Positions 1 to 9,820 of a DNA stretch of 64,000 nucleotides are shown piece by piece. The stretch covers positions 744,001 through 808,000 of the forward strand of contig NC_070569.1 in the NCBI RefSeq assembly GCF_026914185.1, written 5' to 3'. Position numbers and translations under genes: made by a program. The notes beneath the pieces were generated by a model that searched no databases, was not told the DNA's origin, and worked only from the letters and a program-made list of their open reading frames with translations. Origin of the DNA: Puccinia triticina (Eukaryota > Basidiomycota > Pucciniomycetes > Pucciniales > Pucciniaceae). How positions within the stretch are numbered: the first letter of the stretch is position 1; every line of letters starts with the position of its first letter.

Positions 1-140
1 ATCTTGAGGATGAATCTTGAGGATCTTGAGGCTGAAGGGTCTTGAGAGGCTGGATAATTCTTCTCTTGAGGATTTTCTGATGAGTGATCTAAAATCTTGA
101 AATCTTGATCTTGAGGCCCTGTACCAGTTTGACCACCACA
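1..140 (-). repeat. Partial LTR (left copy) of a Gypsy-type element
   Basis: Positions 1-140 match 3828-3967 base for base as far as I can read, then diverge (141 t, 3968 c). This is the right-hand end of a longer LTR cut off by the window start. The repeat ends ...CCACA, so on the minus strand it begins TGTGG, the expected TG start. Just inside, 141-150 is pyrimidine-rich on plus (GGTGGGTGGA on minus), fitting a polypurine tract before the 3' LTR of a minus-strand element. Confidence 0.8.
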
Positions 141-348
141 TCCACCCACCATTTGCAGTCTGTCCCTAGACTGCGCCACGCATTCCTAGATCAAGAGAAG
201 ACAAAAGGGGAAGAACCCGGGGGCCGCTCACGAATGTGGCAAATTGTAGAGTTTTTGACAAAGCGGTAGAAACTACCCGAGAGGTGCATACTTTGGGAGG
301 ACTTACTTTTATACTCCTATGCCTCCGCAGAAAACCCAAACAACGCGG

Positions 349-625
349 AACTAGTTTACCCTCATTGCGGAGGTGGACTTGAGGAGAGCAGAGACATTCT
401 GCAGGATCAGGATCGGCTAGTTTATTCTCATTGCGGAGACGGATCTGAGTTCAAAAGAAAGGTTGTTGATTGGTGGAATCAGAGGAGGATCGGGAAGCTA
501 GTTTAACCTCATCTCGGAGGCGGATCGGAGACGGTGAAGATAGTTTAACCTCATCTCGGAGGCGGATCGGAGACGGTGAAGATAGTTTAACCTCATCTCG
601 GAGGCCGATCAGAGTCGGTGAAGAT
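349..625. repeat. 42-bp tandem repeat inside the Gypsy-type element
   Basis: Three 42-bp units at 500-541, 542-583 and 584-625 begin AGTTTAACCTCATCTCGGAG. The first two are identical and the third has about three changes. Degenerate copies of the AGTTTA..CTCAT..CGGAG core lie upstream near 349 and 417. The repeat opens reading frames on both strands (repeated SLTSSRRRIGDGED), but these are periodic by-products of a 42-nt unit (14 codons), not evidence of a protein. Confidence 0.8.
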
Positions 626-1089
626 GAAACCAAACATCCCACAGGCGGGTGGAGAGCTGAGAAAACCCTGGGATTGGAGCCTTCAACGAGGGTACCAGAT
701 GAAACCTTCACTTCCTGGGAACCTATCTTGATGCAGCGGAGCGAAATCCAATTATTCATTTTCTCTGCAGTGGGCAGAGCGATGGCAACAGACGCAGATG
801 TGGGTGACTTCCTCCTAGGAGGCTTAGACACCAAAAGACCAGGGCTAATAATCTTGGAGATCTTCTTCAGGACAGAGTCTACTGCCTGCGCGGACGGAGT
901 ACAACACGGTAGACATGCAGCTTCAGATTGATTAGACTCGGGGACAGGTGACTTGCGGATCGGACGGCGAGGATGAGGCTGGAAATTGGACAAGGAACGT
1001 TGGCTCAGGACCTTTCTTCCGAGTGGGATCAGACACGTGAGCATGTGAAAGAGACGGTGGTGGAGCCACTGGCGGATACCGCCTCTTGA

Positions 1090-1690
1090 GGTTGCCGCAA
1101 CTAGTTCTATACGGTAGATGATTGACTGGATCGGGAGAGGAGCTTGTAGCTTGAAATAACACCACGACACTTCGAATCGGGCGACTAGGATCGAACGGGA
1201 TCAGGGCGCCGCTTGGAAGGAAAAAAATTCTGACCCTTCTGTTCAATGAGATCGTCTTCTTTGTCCCTCTGAAGCACAGAACAACAGGCCATCCCATGTC
1301 CTTTGTGATGACAGTAATAGCAGATCAAAGGACGACGAGTTGCTGCGGCGGAAGACGAGGGAGAAGAAAGAAACCTCTTCAGCCGTTGCTCCAAAGACTC
1401 GAGCTTCTCTAAGCGATCTTCCAACAACCGCAGCATCCTTGAAAATTCATCCATAGCAGGAGACGATCGAGTGGGTGGGGTCACCAGAGCAGGATCAAAC
1501 CTGTTGGTTGTTTGGGTCCTCACACAAGCCCCTGAGACGAGAGTGGGCTGTCTGAAAACGATTGGGACTCTGTTGGGCTTCAGAACGAACGGATGAATGC
1601 TTGGATGGCTTTGTAGACGACTTTGAAACGTCTCGACAGCGGGATTCCCCCACCAGGGAGGTATGCAGGCTGGAGGGCCCTTCAAACAAT
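1090..1690 (-). pseudogene. Gag-like fragment with CCHC zinc knuckle (Ty3/Gypsy)
   Basis: The minus frame ending at 1185 carries a helical, charged stretch (LLEDRLEKLESLEQRLKRFL) followed by the zinc knuckle CYYCHHKGHGMACC (C-X2-C-X4-H-X4-C) and an acidic DKEDDLIEQ segment. The expected continuation FFLPSGALIPFDPSRPIR is in another minus frame (around 1215-1160), so the gene has a frameshift close to 1215. Knuckle plus 'NFF.P' tail is the layout I know from rust Gypsy gag proteins. Upstream codons (to about 1690) are open but low complexity. No protease or RT follows. This is a broken capsid/nucleocapsid relic; the domain call is firm, the family name less so. Confidence 0.65.
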
Positions 1691-1699
1691 GGGAGGGAC

Positions 1700-3130
1700 T
1701 CAGGAGGCCGTTCAGATGATCGGCAGGACCGATTGGGGCTTGATAGATGATCTAGGGGCTCAGTCGCCTTTTGAGGCCGGTGGCAGGTCTTCAGGCTGTC
1801 TGGTTGTTTGGTTTCTGTAACCCAAAAGGAAGTTGAGGGGCGAGGGTGCAAGCAATCCGTCTGGGAGCAATCGTCTGGACTTCTGCAGATCAGAGGAGGA
1901 AGGAGGGCGAGAAGATTGGTCCGGTCTGGCTATTTGTGCTTTCTAATCGGTCGGCCGCGCAGAAGAACAGCTAGAGATTGAGATCGAAACAAGAGATGCA
2001 ATCTGAACAATCGGCCTGGGCTTGATCTTCTGAGGCTGTTCAGGTCCTGAAACAATCTCGGACCGATCCTGAAACGACAAGGAAAGGAGAGCCGGAACCT
2101 AGACAAGGATGAAAGACAGTACCGCAAGGCTCACGTATGTGGCAAAGGTAATGCTTTGACAAAAGTAGATAGACCCTGGAGGTGCACTATGGAGGGGACT
2201 TACTTTTGTCTCTCCTATGCCCCGCTTATAACACCAGAAAAAAAAAAACAAGAAACTCCACTCGGTTGCGATTGCTTTCAGCGGCTCTTGCTCCTGAAAC
2301 GGCTTGAGGGTACAAGAATGAGCTGTCTAGTTGATCTTTGATTGCTCCTGCGACGAGGAAGAAGGAAGAGATAGGGCCTGGCGATATGGACGTCCAGTCG
2401 AGCTAAAAAGAAAGAAAGAAGGGGTCGACAATTCCTCTAATCGATCGGTCGAGTTCCAGAGAGCCAGGAATGGGGTGATCGAGTGTCTGTAGTCGTCGTC
2501 GGGACTTTGGGTTCAGATTGAGAGAAGGAGAGAGCCAAGCGCTCGTCGATCGATCGGGCCTGGAGATCAGAGAAAGTAGGAAGGGGGATGCGACTTTGAG
2601 GTCGAATAACTTCTGATCTAATCGTGCAATCGGGACCTAGAATATGTACGATTGAAGCTTGTGTCGTCCTCTAGAACCTCGTCGTCGGATAATTTGCACA
2701 AAAGCTAACGGCTTTGGCGATAAAGCAGCTAGAAGTTCAAGATCAAGGGATTCGGATAGGTCGGCTTTGACGTGGGATAAATTTTGATCGAGTCGCCCAA
2801 TAACACCAATGAAGGGCTCCAAAGAAAGCTGGAATCGTCCTCTACAACCTTGATCTCAACGGCGTCCTCTAACGTCGGGCCGTATCCGGGATTCGATTGA
2901 TTAAAGTTGAGCTGACTTGGGGCTTTGCCTCCGCCGACAAATCACAAACAAAAAGGGAGACTCCAAGCGAAGCAGATCCACGCCTACGACGCCGAGAGGA
3001 GTCGTCCTAGATAGAGAAACTCAGGGGGAAAAAAAAAGAAGCAGGAATCCGGGGAAGAACTCGAGATCAAGTAGAAAGGATTTGAAAGGGAGAGCGCCTC
3101 AACCGCCAATCGTCTCGAAATCCGTAAGGG
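1700..3130. other. Internal non-coding part of the Gypsy-type element
   Basis: Between the gag relic and the primer-binding site there is GA-rich, CGATC-rich sequence with only short reading frames on both strands. I see no conserved domain here. It behaves like the long leader of a minus-strand LTR element. Confidence 0.4.
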
Positions 3131-3180
3131 CGAGACTGTAAATCTTGAGGTCGCTGGTTCGATCCCGGCTCGGGGGACCA
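3131..3180 (-). other. Primer-binding site, extended tRNA-Tyr match
   Basis: Read on plus, this is the 3' half of a mature tRNA-Tyr: anticodon stem 3131-3135/3143-3147, loop CTGTAAA (anticodon GTA) 3136-3142, variable loop 3148-3152, T-arm 3153-3169 with loop TTCGATC, 3' acceptor strand 3170-3176, discriminator A and CCA at 3178-3180. On the minus strand it starts TGGTCCCCCGAG two bases after the LTR, exactly where a PBS belongs. Usual PBS matches are about 18 nt; this one extends about 50 nt, past the T-loop to the anticodon stem. No D-arm or 5' acceptor strand is present, so it is not a tRNA gene. Confidence 0.75.
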
Positions 3181-3182
3181 AA

Positions 3183-3967
3183 TGTGGAACTCCTACCGTG
3201 CCAGGCGGTAGGCAGAGCGTCGAGGGGAAAGGTGCTGTTGAGGCTGCCCTCGTGGTGGTCCGGATGAAGAGCAATGAGGATCAGAAAGTGATAGCGTTGG
3301 GGGGGGATTTTTGAGAGACGACGGGGATGGAATACCGTCGGCGGTGGTTGGTTTGTTAAGGATCAGATGATGATAAGGGATCAGGATCAGAGATAAAGGA
3401 TCAAGAATAGTGCTGGGGATACTGCCAGCGGATCAGAAAAGGGTGATGGAATTTCTCTTGGATCAGAGCAAGTCCCATGCCGTCCCATCCTCCAAGTTTG
3501 AACTCGAACTTGGACTCTGGGGAGTGACATGTCACAGGACATGTCATCACATCCCTAACTACAAACATCAAACAGGAAAAGAGAAAAAAGAAGAAAGAGA
3601 AGAAAACACCACAACAATCAAAGATAAAGCAACACCAATGAGAATAAGGAAGAAAAGAAACACACAATCAAATAATAAAGAATCTAAAAAAAAGAAAACA
3701 AAACAAAACAAGACAAAAGAAACAAACTAAAACCCACATGACTCATGTGTTAGGACCAAGAAAGGAAAAGAAAGAATCTGGGAGGGATTTAGAATCTTGA
3801 GGAAGTGAGAAAGTGAGGGAGGGGATCATCTTGAGGATGAATCTTGAGGATCTTGAGGCTGAAGGGTCTTGAGAGGCTGGATAATTCTTCTCTTGAGGAT
3901 TTTCTGATGAGTGATCTAAAATCTTGAAATCTTGATCTTGAGGCCCTGTACCAGTTTGACCACCACA
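3183..3967 (-). repeat. Right (5') LTR of the Gypsy-type element, 785 bp
   Basis: Bounded on plus by TGTGG (3183) and CCACA (3967), which are inverted 5-bp termini with the canonical TG..CA ends. The right 140 bp are duplicated at 1-140. The left boundary rests on the adjoining primer-binding site, not on a second copy, because the other LTR is cut by the window. An A-rich stretch at 3570-3730 and repeated GATCTTGAGG words near 3780-3950 are visible. Confidence 0.68.
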
Positions 3968-4310
3968 CCGGTGATGACCGGTCATCAAGAGGAGGTGTTA
4001 TTAGCCTCGATGACCGGTGTGACCGATTATCGAGGTGTGAGTCCCCTCGATGACCGGTCTGTGCCAATCATCGGGAGGTGTGACCGGTCCGCGCCGGTCA
4101 TCGAGAGGTGTGAGTCCCCTCGGTGACCGGCACAGACCGGTCATTGAGAGGAGATGTTACTCCCCTTGATGACCGGCACAGACCGGTCATCAAGAGGTGT
4201 AATTTCTGTGATTTCCCTCAATGACCGGCGGTCTGGTACACACTGGTCATTGAGAGGAGATGTTAATCCGCTCAATGCCAGTCTGTACCGGTCATGGATA
4301 TCAGGAGGAT
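3968..4310. repeat. Hairpin array of GATGACCGG / CCGGTCATC words
   Basis: About 340 bp made of the word GATGACCGG and its reverse complement CCGGTCATC, each followed or preceded by GAGAGG(A)GTGT / ACTCCCCTC spacers. Adjacent words face each other, so single strands can fold into many short hairpins. The same word set returns at 34680-35170. No coding potential; small frames here are read-through of the repeat. Confidence 0.8.
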
Positions 4311-4337
4311 CAAGTGGGGTGTGTTTGTACATAGCCC

Positions 4338-4650
4338 AGTTGAATTTGTAGGCACTCCAGCTCTGGCTGGAGTGCAGAGTACTGCACTCCCCTTTTGAGG
4401 AGGAGAAATATCAGGAATGGAGTGCTGGGGGAATGCACTCCAATCTGATGGAGTGAGACTCATGGGCACTCATTACATTTCCTGGCCACTGGAGTTCTTT
4501 GTGGTGCACTCCAAAGAGTCTTGAGTCCCCGGTTCTGCACTCCAATTGACTTGGAGTACTCTGGTCTGTACTCCAACAATCACTGGAGTGCACACTCCAT
4601 ACACTCACTTTTGGAGTGCTTTTGGGATTTTTTTGGAGTGCATTTAGGCT
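4338..4650. repeat. Hairpin array of GGAGTGCA / TGCACTCC words
   Basis: A second array immediately follows the first with an unrelated word: GGAGTGC and its complement GCACTCC occur more than a dozen times in both orientations, for example GCACTCCAGC..GCTGGAGTGC at 4352-4375. The organisation matches the previous array although the sequence does not. Spacing between words is irregular (about 15-40 bp). Confidence 0.75.
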
Positions 4651-4829
4651 GACCCAATTACATATCCAACTGCCTTTCTGTATTTTCATTTTTCACTTCC
4701 AACTACCAAAATGCACCCAGGTCAATTTTTGGTCCGCGCAACCCGGGAGCAACATTGGGGAGCATTCCTCCCAACGCGAACCGTGATTGGTAATTGGAAA
4801 TCAAATTTGAGTTAGTCAATTGATTAAGA

Positions 4830-6290
4830 CCCTTTCTTTATTAATTCATGTTTTGGACGCTGCTCTAGCTCCTGGGGCAACAGTGATATTTCTATCACTG
4901 TCACAGATGAAGAGAGTAATGAAAAATCATTTCATGGACAAGAAGAAAACAGCAGTGAATCTCTCAGCAAAGCTGACATTGAACAGTCAAGTGAAGAAGA
5001 CAAAGGAGATACCTATACAACTAATAGATGCAAAATCACACTGGCAAAGTTAAATTTCTTTGCAGTCTGAAAGCTGCTTCAATTAAACTTACCAATTTAT
5101 TTCTACAGTTTTGTGCTGTTGATAAGAAGTTACGGTCCTCTCCAAATTCAAAGGCAGAGTTTGTCACAATTTAATTTTTTCAAAAGAACAAGTGTCAGGA
5201 CTCCTCATAGCATGGAAATGGATGTACGTACTTGGTTTAACTCAACATTTTCTCAACTCAAAAGCAGAATCTGGTGTGATGATGTGATGTGAGTCCTTTG
5301 TAGTCTGTTGACTTTGGTATCAAATTAATATTACCGACTGTGTGTTCTGGGATGCTCACAGCCTTGAGTTGCAGAGGCATAAGCGACATGGTATCAAGTG
5401 CCAGTATCACTTGGATAATTCTGATCTTGATTTATTGTGTGACTTAGCCCACATCCTTGGCACTTTTGAGGAGTTAATGCTTCAAGATTCCACAGCCAGA
5501 TTGTCTTGCCTATTGAAAATTGTAGTATACATTGACCAAATCACCAAGCACTTATCAACAGTTATCATTGATTTAAAAGAACCTCCAGCACTGAGGAAAG
5601 CCCGCAGATACATATTAAAGCTGACTAGCCAATACTATAGCTTAACTGACTCTTCTCCTCTCTACAGGATCTCTATTTTTACATATGATTCTCTTGTTTT
5701 CAGCCATTTTCTTTTTGCATACTTACCAACTTTTTTTTACAGTGTTTCACCCATTGTTTAAGGAAAAGTATTTCAAGTTGGCTAAATTGGAGCCCAACTG
5801 GATTGCTGAAGCCATCCGCCTAGCCGGGGAAATGTGGATATCCTTTTATAAGCCCCAACCACCATCAATTCCCCTGACTTCCCCGACTCTCTCCTCCAAG
5901 GCAAGTCACCTGTTTCTACATAATTAAAACCATTTATAAATCTGATTGTAATATTTCTATTTATCTCTCAAAGTCCCAAGACTAGTATGCTTGCAGTACT
6001 GGAAAAGGCTGCACAAGGTGGAAATGAATTGACCAACACATTTGATATCTGGCTTTCCAGAGGTCTCATCCTGGATGGTAGCAAGCCAGTCAACCCCCTC
6101 AAGTGGCGGAGGAAACAGAATTGTGCCTGTAAAATGCATGGTGGCCTTGTAGCTATGGCACTGGATGTTCTAAGTTGTCCAGGTAAGTCAAACGGTGAAA
6201 ATTCTGCTTTTTCCTAAATCTAATACCTCTTGTACTTTATTTTGTAGCAACATCCATTGATGTTGAGTAAGAATTTAGCTTCATTTGAGA
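4830..6290 (+). pseudogene. hAT-family transposase relic
   Basis: Interrupted plus-strand coding blocks resemble rust hAT transposases. In order: an acidic block near 4885-5060 ending LAKLNFFAV; 5342-5670 with LGTFEELMLQDSTARLSCLL and YYSLTDSSPLYR; 5745-5900 with FKEKYFKLAKLEPNWIAEAI; and 5985-6182, the hAT C-terminal dimerisation segment (HGGLVAMALDVLSCP). A GTAAGT donor follows at 6182 and an acceptor TTTTGTAG at 6246, after which the frame reads ATSIDVE, then TAA, then EFSF. The in-frame TAA interrupts the signature and there are several frame changes, so this is a decayed copy. No terminal inverted repeats or 8-bp duplication were identified around it. Domain assignment is from family knowledge; exon boundaries are approximate. 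Confidence 0.7.
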
Positions 6291-7024
6291 TTATTTTTTG
6301 TCAAAGTGTCACTGACTTGCACCCCTCTTGATAAGTTGGGGATGAACATGGCATTCTACTCAAAAAATAATCTGATAAAAGAAGGTGTGTTGGCCTCATG
6401 CAAAACTGGAATTGTTGATGCAAATAAGAGTGGGAAGAAAGAAAAGGTATTTTTGTGGACAAAAATTGATCTATGCCCGCCACAAAAAAACTGGTATTTG
6501 CTTGATTTGATTTTTTTTTATATGTATGCCTGCTGCAATATGATACTAGTTTTCCCGAGTTGAATAGTTCCAATTATATGAAAATGATAAATAAATATTT
6601 AGCATAGTATAAAGAATGTATGTGTGCAGAGTACAATTTAAAAAAAGGCCCTGAAAGTACCTGTGGTACCCGCCTTAAGTACCGCTAGTACCCGCCAGGC
6701 GGTGCTGGGTTCCAGTTTTTTGCAAAAAAATGTGTGGGTACCAGCAGTGCAACCGGTGCCTGGGTCCATCTTGCAGTTCTCTAGAATGGGGAAGGGAGGA
6801 AGGAAAGAGAGAGAGAGAATATAAAGCCCCAATCAAGACACAGTTAGGGTTCTCAAAGTTCAAAACATACAAATTTCAAGCCTTACACCAGGAAAAAAAA
6901 GTAGTCACTTGATGGCAAGTGACATGATGAAGCTTTGTTTTCAGCTCCAACACTGCTCCAGTGCTGCTCCTCTACACCAGCACATCTAGGGCTCACATGA
7001 CAGGTGTCAGGATCAAAGCACTCA
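6291..7024. other. No gene seen; GGTACC-rich patch
   Basis: AT-rich sequence with a short patch of GTACCCGC/GGTACC words at 6660-6765. No convincing reading frame or RNA gene. It leads directly into the 28-bp tandem array. Confidence 0.4.
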
Positions 7025-7690
7025 ATGTGATAAAACCAGATGATGCTCAGCTTTGTACCTGGCACAGCTGATGCTCAGCTTTGGCCCTGGCACAGCTGAT
7101 GCTCAGTGTTGGCCCTGGCACAGCTGATGCTCAGCTTTGGCCCTGGCACAGCTGATGCTCAGCTTTGGCCCTGGCACAGCTGATGCTCAGCTTTGGCCCT
7201 GGCACAGCTGATGCTCAGCTTTGGCCCTGGCACAGCTGATGCTCAGCTTTGGCCCTGGCACAGCTGATGCTCAGCTTTGGTTGGCCGTGGATCAGCTGAT
7301 GCTCAGCTTTGGCTCTAGCCTAGCTGATTTTTAGCTCTGGTTCTGTCCAAGCTGATCCCAATCTTTTTCTCTGGCCTGGATCAGCTGATACTCAGCAAGC
7401 TGAGCATCAGCTGTCCAGCTGGCCCAGGACTGGGTCAAAGCTGAGCATCAGCTGGGACAGGACTAGGAAAAAGCTGAGCAAGGACTGGTACAAAGCTGAG
7501 CATCAGCTGCGCCAGGAGTAGTACAAAGCTGAGCACCACCTGGGAAAGGACTGGTCAAAAGGCTTCATTCCAATTCTGAGAGTGAGCTGCGTGAAAAAGC
7601 TGAGTATGAGCTGGGCAAAAAATCTGAGTATGAGCTGGGTACCAAAGCTGAGTATCAGCTGGACAGAACTGAGGATCAGTTGGGCTCATC
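7025..7690. repeat. 28-bp tandem array followed by inverted degenerate copies
   Basis: From about 7040 to 7270 the unit CAGCTGATGCTCAGCTTTGG + CCCTGGCA (28 bp) repeats about eight times with few changes. From about 7395 the reverse word GCTGAGCATCAGCTG appears in diverged copies to 7690. The switch point lies near 7380-7400 (CTGATACTCAGCAAGCTGAGCATCAG), so the whole block can fold as one long hairpin. No CRISPR-like unique spacers are present. Confidence 0.85.
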
Positions 7691-9080
7691 AAAAACTGAA
7701 CAGGACCTCCTTGGTAGATTTTGGAAGTTGAGGAGATGGTTGGGATATTGGGATAGATAGTGGATAGATATTGGATAGATGGTGGGTAGCTGGCTGGAGC
7801 TGGTGTGATTTCACTTGTCATCAACTGGCTATTTTGTTTTCCTGGTGTTATGGGTTCAAGTTCAATGTTGAAAAACTGATATGGACCAATTTTCTGGGGG
7901 TAGAGAGATGATAGTAGATCACATTACACAAGATTCCATATCAACTTTTTGACCTTTAGTCCAAGAGTATATCATGCTATGATTTTATGTCACCCAACTT
8001 TGAGAACCCTAAGTGTAGCAATCACTTGTGCTTGGTAGGTGAAGAGATAAGTAAACCTAAAATCTTGGTTCTCTATAATCTGGGAATCCTCCTAGTAACA
8101 AGGTCCCCTAGCTTTAAGTGCTTTCCTCACATGCATTCACGCTTGGACAGCTATTCCCAGAAGAGAATATCAATCTCCATTAGGGAATACTAATTGCCCA
8201 ACGGTGCTACTAGTCTCCTCAGGGCTAGTAGGTATTGGGAGCTGTATGTCAGCTCTTTAAGGCAGATTTACAGAGTATGTAAGCAATTTTCCACCCCCTT
8301 GCCCTCTTTAGGGCTCTTGAACAAACTAGTTGTTAGGTAACTCTGTCCGGCTTGCTAGATTTGCCATCAACTGCAGAGCCTCTGTAAGACAATTCTAACG
8401 AGCCTGCCTACTGCCCTTGTTGAAAACCATAAGTCCCCAGCATATGTTGTGGTAAGACCAATCAACCATCAACTACATCAAATCATAGTATATTTTAATA
8501 TTAAAGTACAGTAAAAACTACATACAAAACATAGTTAGTACAAATAACCTCCATATTAAATTTCACTCAGCTGTCACAATTATTTTCACACCCAGAAAAC
8601 TGGTAACATTTCTTTACATAAGTATCAGACATGTAACAAATCTCATAGTAACATTCAAGAATCACCTCTAAGAAATAGCTCATAGATGTATTTTCCATAT
8701 AAGAGCAGATTACAGTAGATACACAGTAGATCTCAGAATATTTTCCACTCTCAGAGTATAATCACATCTGATACACTCTTCTGTGAAAAGAAATTCCTAC
8801 TTAGATAGTAAAATACCAAGCCCTTTTGTATTTCACACAGCTATTCTCATCACATAGTAGAAGAATCTTTCAGCTACATATTTCTAGTCTCAGACAAGTT
8901 TATCTACTATATAAGGAGGCCTCTTCTGACCCTTCCTGTTGTCTTCTTTCCCCATGTTTGCACTTGATAGTAATATTGTAGATTACTAGCACTCATCACT
9001 TGATATAAATAGTTGAATTATAATATTTTGAAATATTAATTGATATATATAACTTGCCCCTTTGACATAGATAAATTTCA
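7691..9080. other. AT-rich region without recognised genes
   Basis: Short frames only. TGTTATGGGTTCAAG at 7847 resembles the TGTTATG LTR start seen elsewhere in the window but no matching end was found. I see no RNA gene or conserved domain. Confidence 0.4.
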
Positions 9081-9268
9081 TACATATAACAATTCTCTTT
9101 ACATCACCTACATATAACATTCCTCTTCTTCATCCCTTACATATAACATTCCTCTTTACATCCCTTACATATAACATTCCTCTTTTTCATCCCTTACATA
9201 TAACATTACTCTTTTACATCACTTACATATAACATCCCTCTTTACATCCCTTACATATAACATTCCTC
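9081..9268. repeat. Tandem repeat, ACATATAACATTCCTCTT unit
   Basis: About six to seven copies of a 28-32-bp unit with core CTTACATATAACATTCCTCT, separated by TTTACATCCC or TTTTTCATCCC. Unit length varies because of the T-run. Non-coding minisatellite. Confidence 0.85.
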
Positions 9269-9820
9269 ATCTCTTGCGCACTGAACACAGGTAACTAGGG
9301 TTCTGAGTCAGATAGAATTAAGAATAGTTCTAAAGATTGCACCACACTACAAATTCTTAGTGTACATTCTCCCAGAAGCTTATTCAAGGAAGGCAGCCCT
9401 TCAAGCACCCATGTAGTCTGTCATTATCCATGACTCCTACATTTCCCTTCCAAGCTCAGATAACGCCTAGCATAGAAGTTCCACAATGTACACAGCAGAT
9501 ACTTACATGCCAGTAGCTCTCCACCCCTATAGATGGTAAAATCAGGAAGAGACGCTGGATCAGCGGATTGACTTTAATTTCCAGAAAAGAGTACATAATA
9601 ATGGTGATCAAAGGGAATCAAAAATAGTTGGCACAAAAAGGACAAATGAGGAGTTGAAATCTACATGATGATGAGTGAATGGTCAAAGAAGGTTCACACA
9701 CACAAGAAAGTTTGCTGTTATACATGTACTACAATGATGAGACGGCTTGTTCGGATGTGTATGCAGGAGAGAATAACCAGCGTAGATCGGAACAGCCTAT
9801 GGGCGCAAACCCCCTCGACT
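9269..9820. other. 3' flank of the nitronate monooxygenase gene
   Basis: No gene recognised. The monooxygenase, on the minus strand, terminates at 9821, so its 3' UTR and terminator fall in this stretch. A 66-codon plus frame at 9679-9879 partly overlaps the terminal exon in antisense and is not supported. Confidence 0.4.

Larger units (their letters stand above)
1..3967 (-). mobile_element. Non-autonomous Gypsy-type LTR retrotransposon (left end outside window)
   Basis: Minus-strand element bounded by the LTR copies at 1-140 (truncated) and 3183-3967. The internal part is only about 3 kb and holds a gag-like zinc-knuckle sequence but no recognisable protease, reverse transcriptase or integrase. 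A tRNA-Tyr-like primer-binding site abuts the right LTR (3131-3180) and a purine-rich tract abuts the left one. It is therefore a deletion derivative or LARD/TRIM-like parasite needing enzymes in trans. The left target-site duplication lies outside the window; the five bases after the right LTR are CCGGT. It sits directly against a GATGACCGG hairpin array (3968-4300), so it probably inserted into that array. Confidence 0.72.

Noticed and set aside
451..1170. Long frames on both strands around the 42-bp tandem repeat
   Set aside because: Repeat period is a multiple of three, which keeps frames open; no domain and low complexity.
3131..3180. tRNA-Tyr gene
   Set aside because: Only the 3' half is present, CCA is encoded, and it abuts an LTR on the strand expected for a PBS.
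2984..3274. Minus frame containing VPRAGIEPATSRFTVSPL
   Set aside because: It is the translation of the tRNA-Tyr-like primer-binding site; such frames are a known artefact.
7025..7690. CRISPR array
   Set aside because: Units are contiguous without unique spacers, orientation flips, and the genome is eukaryotic.
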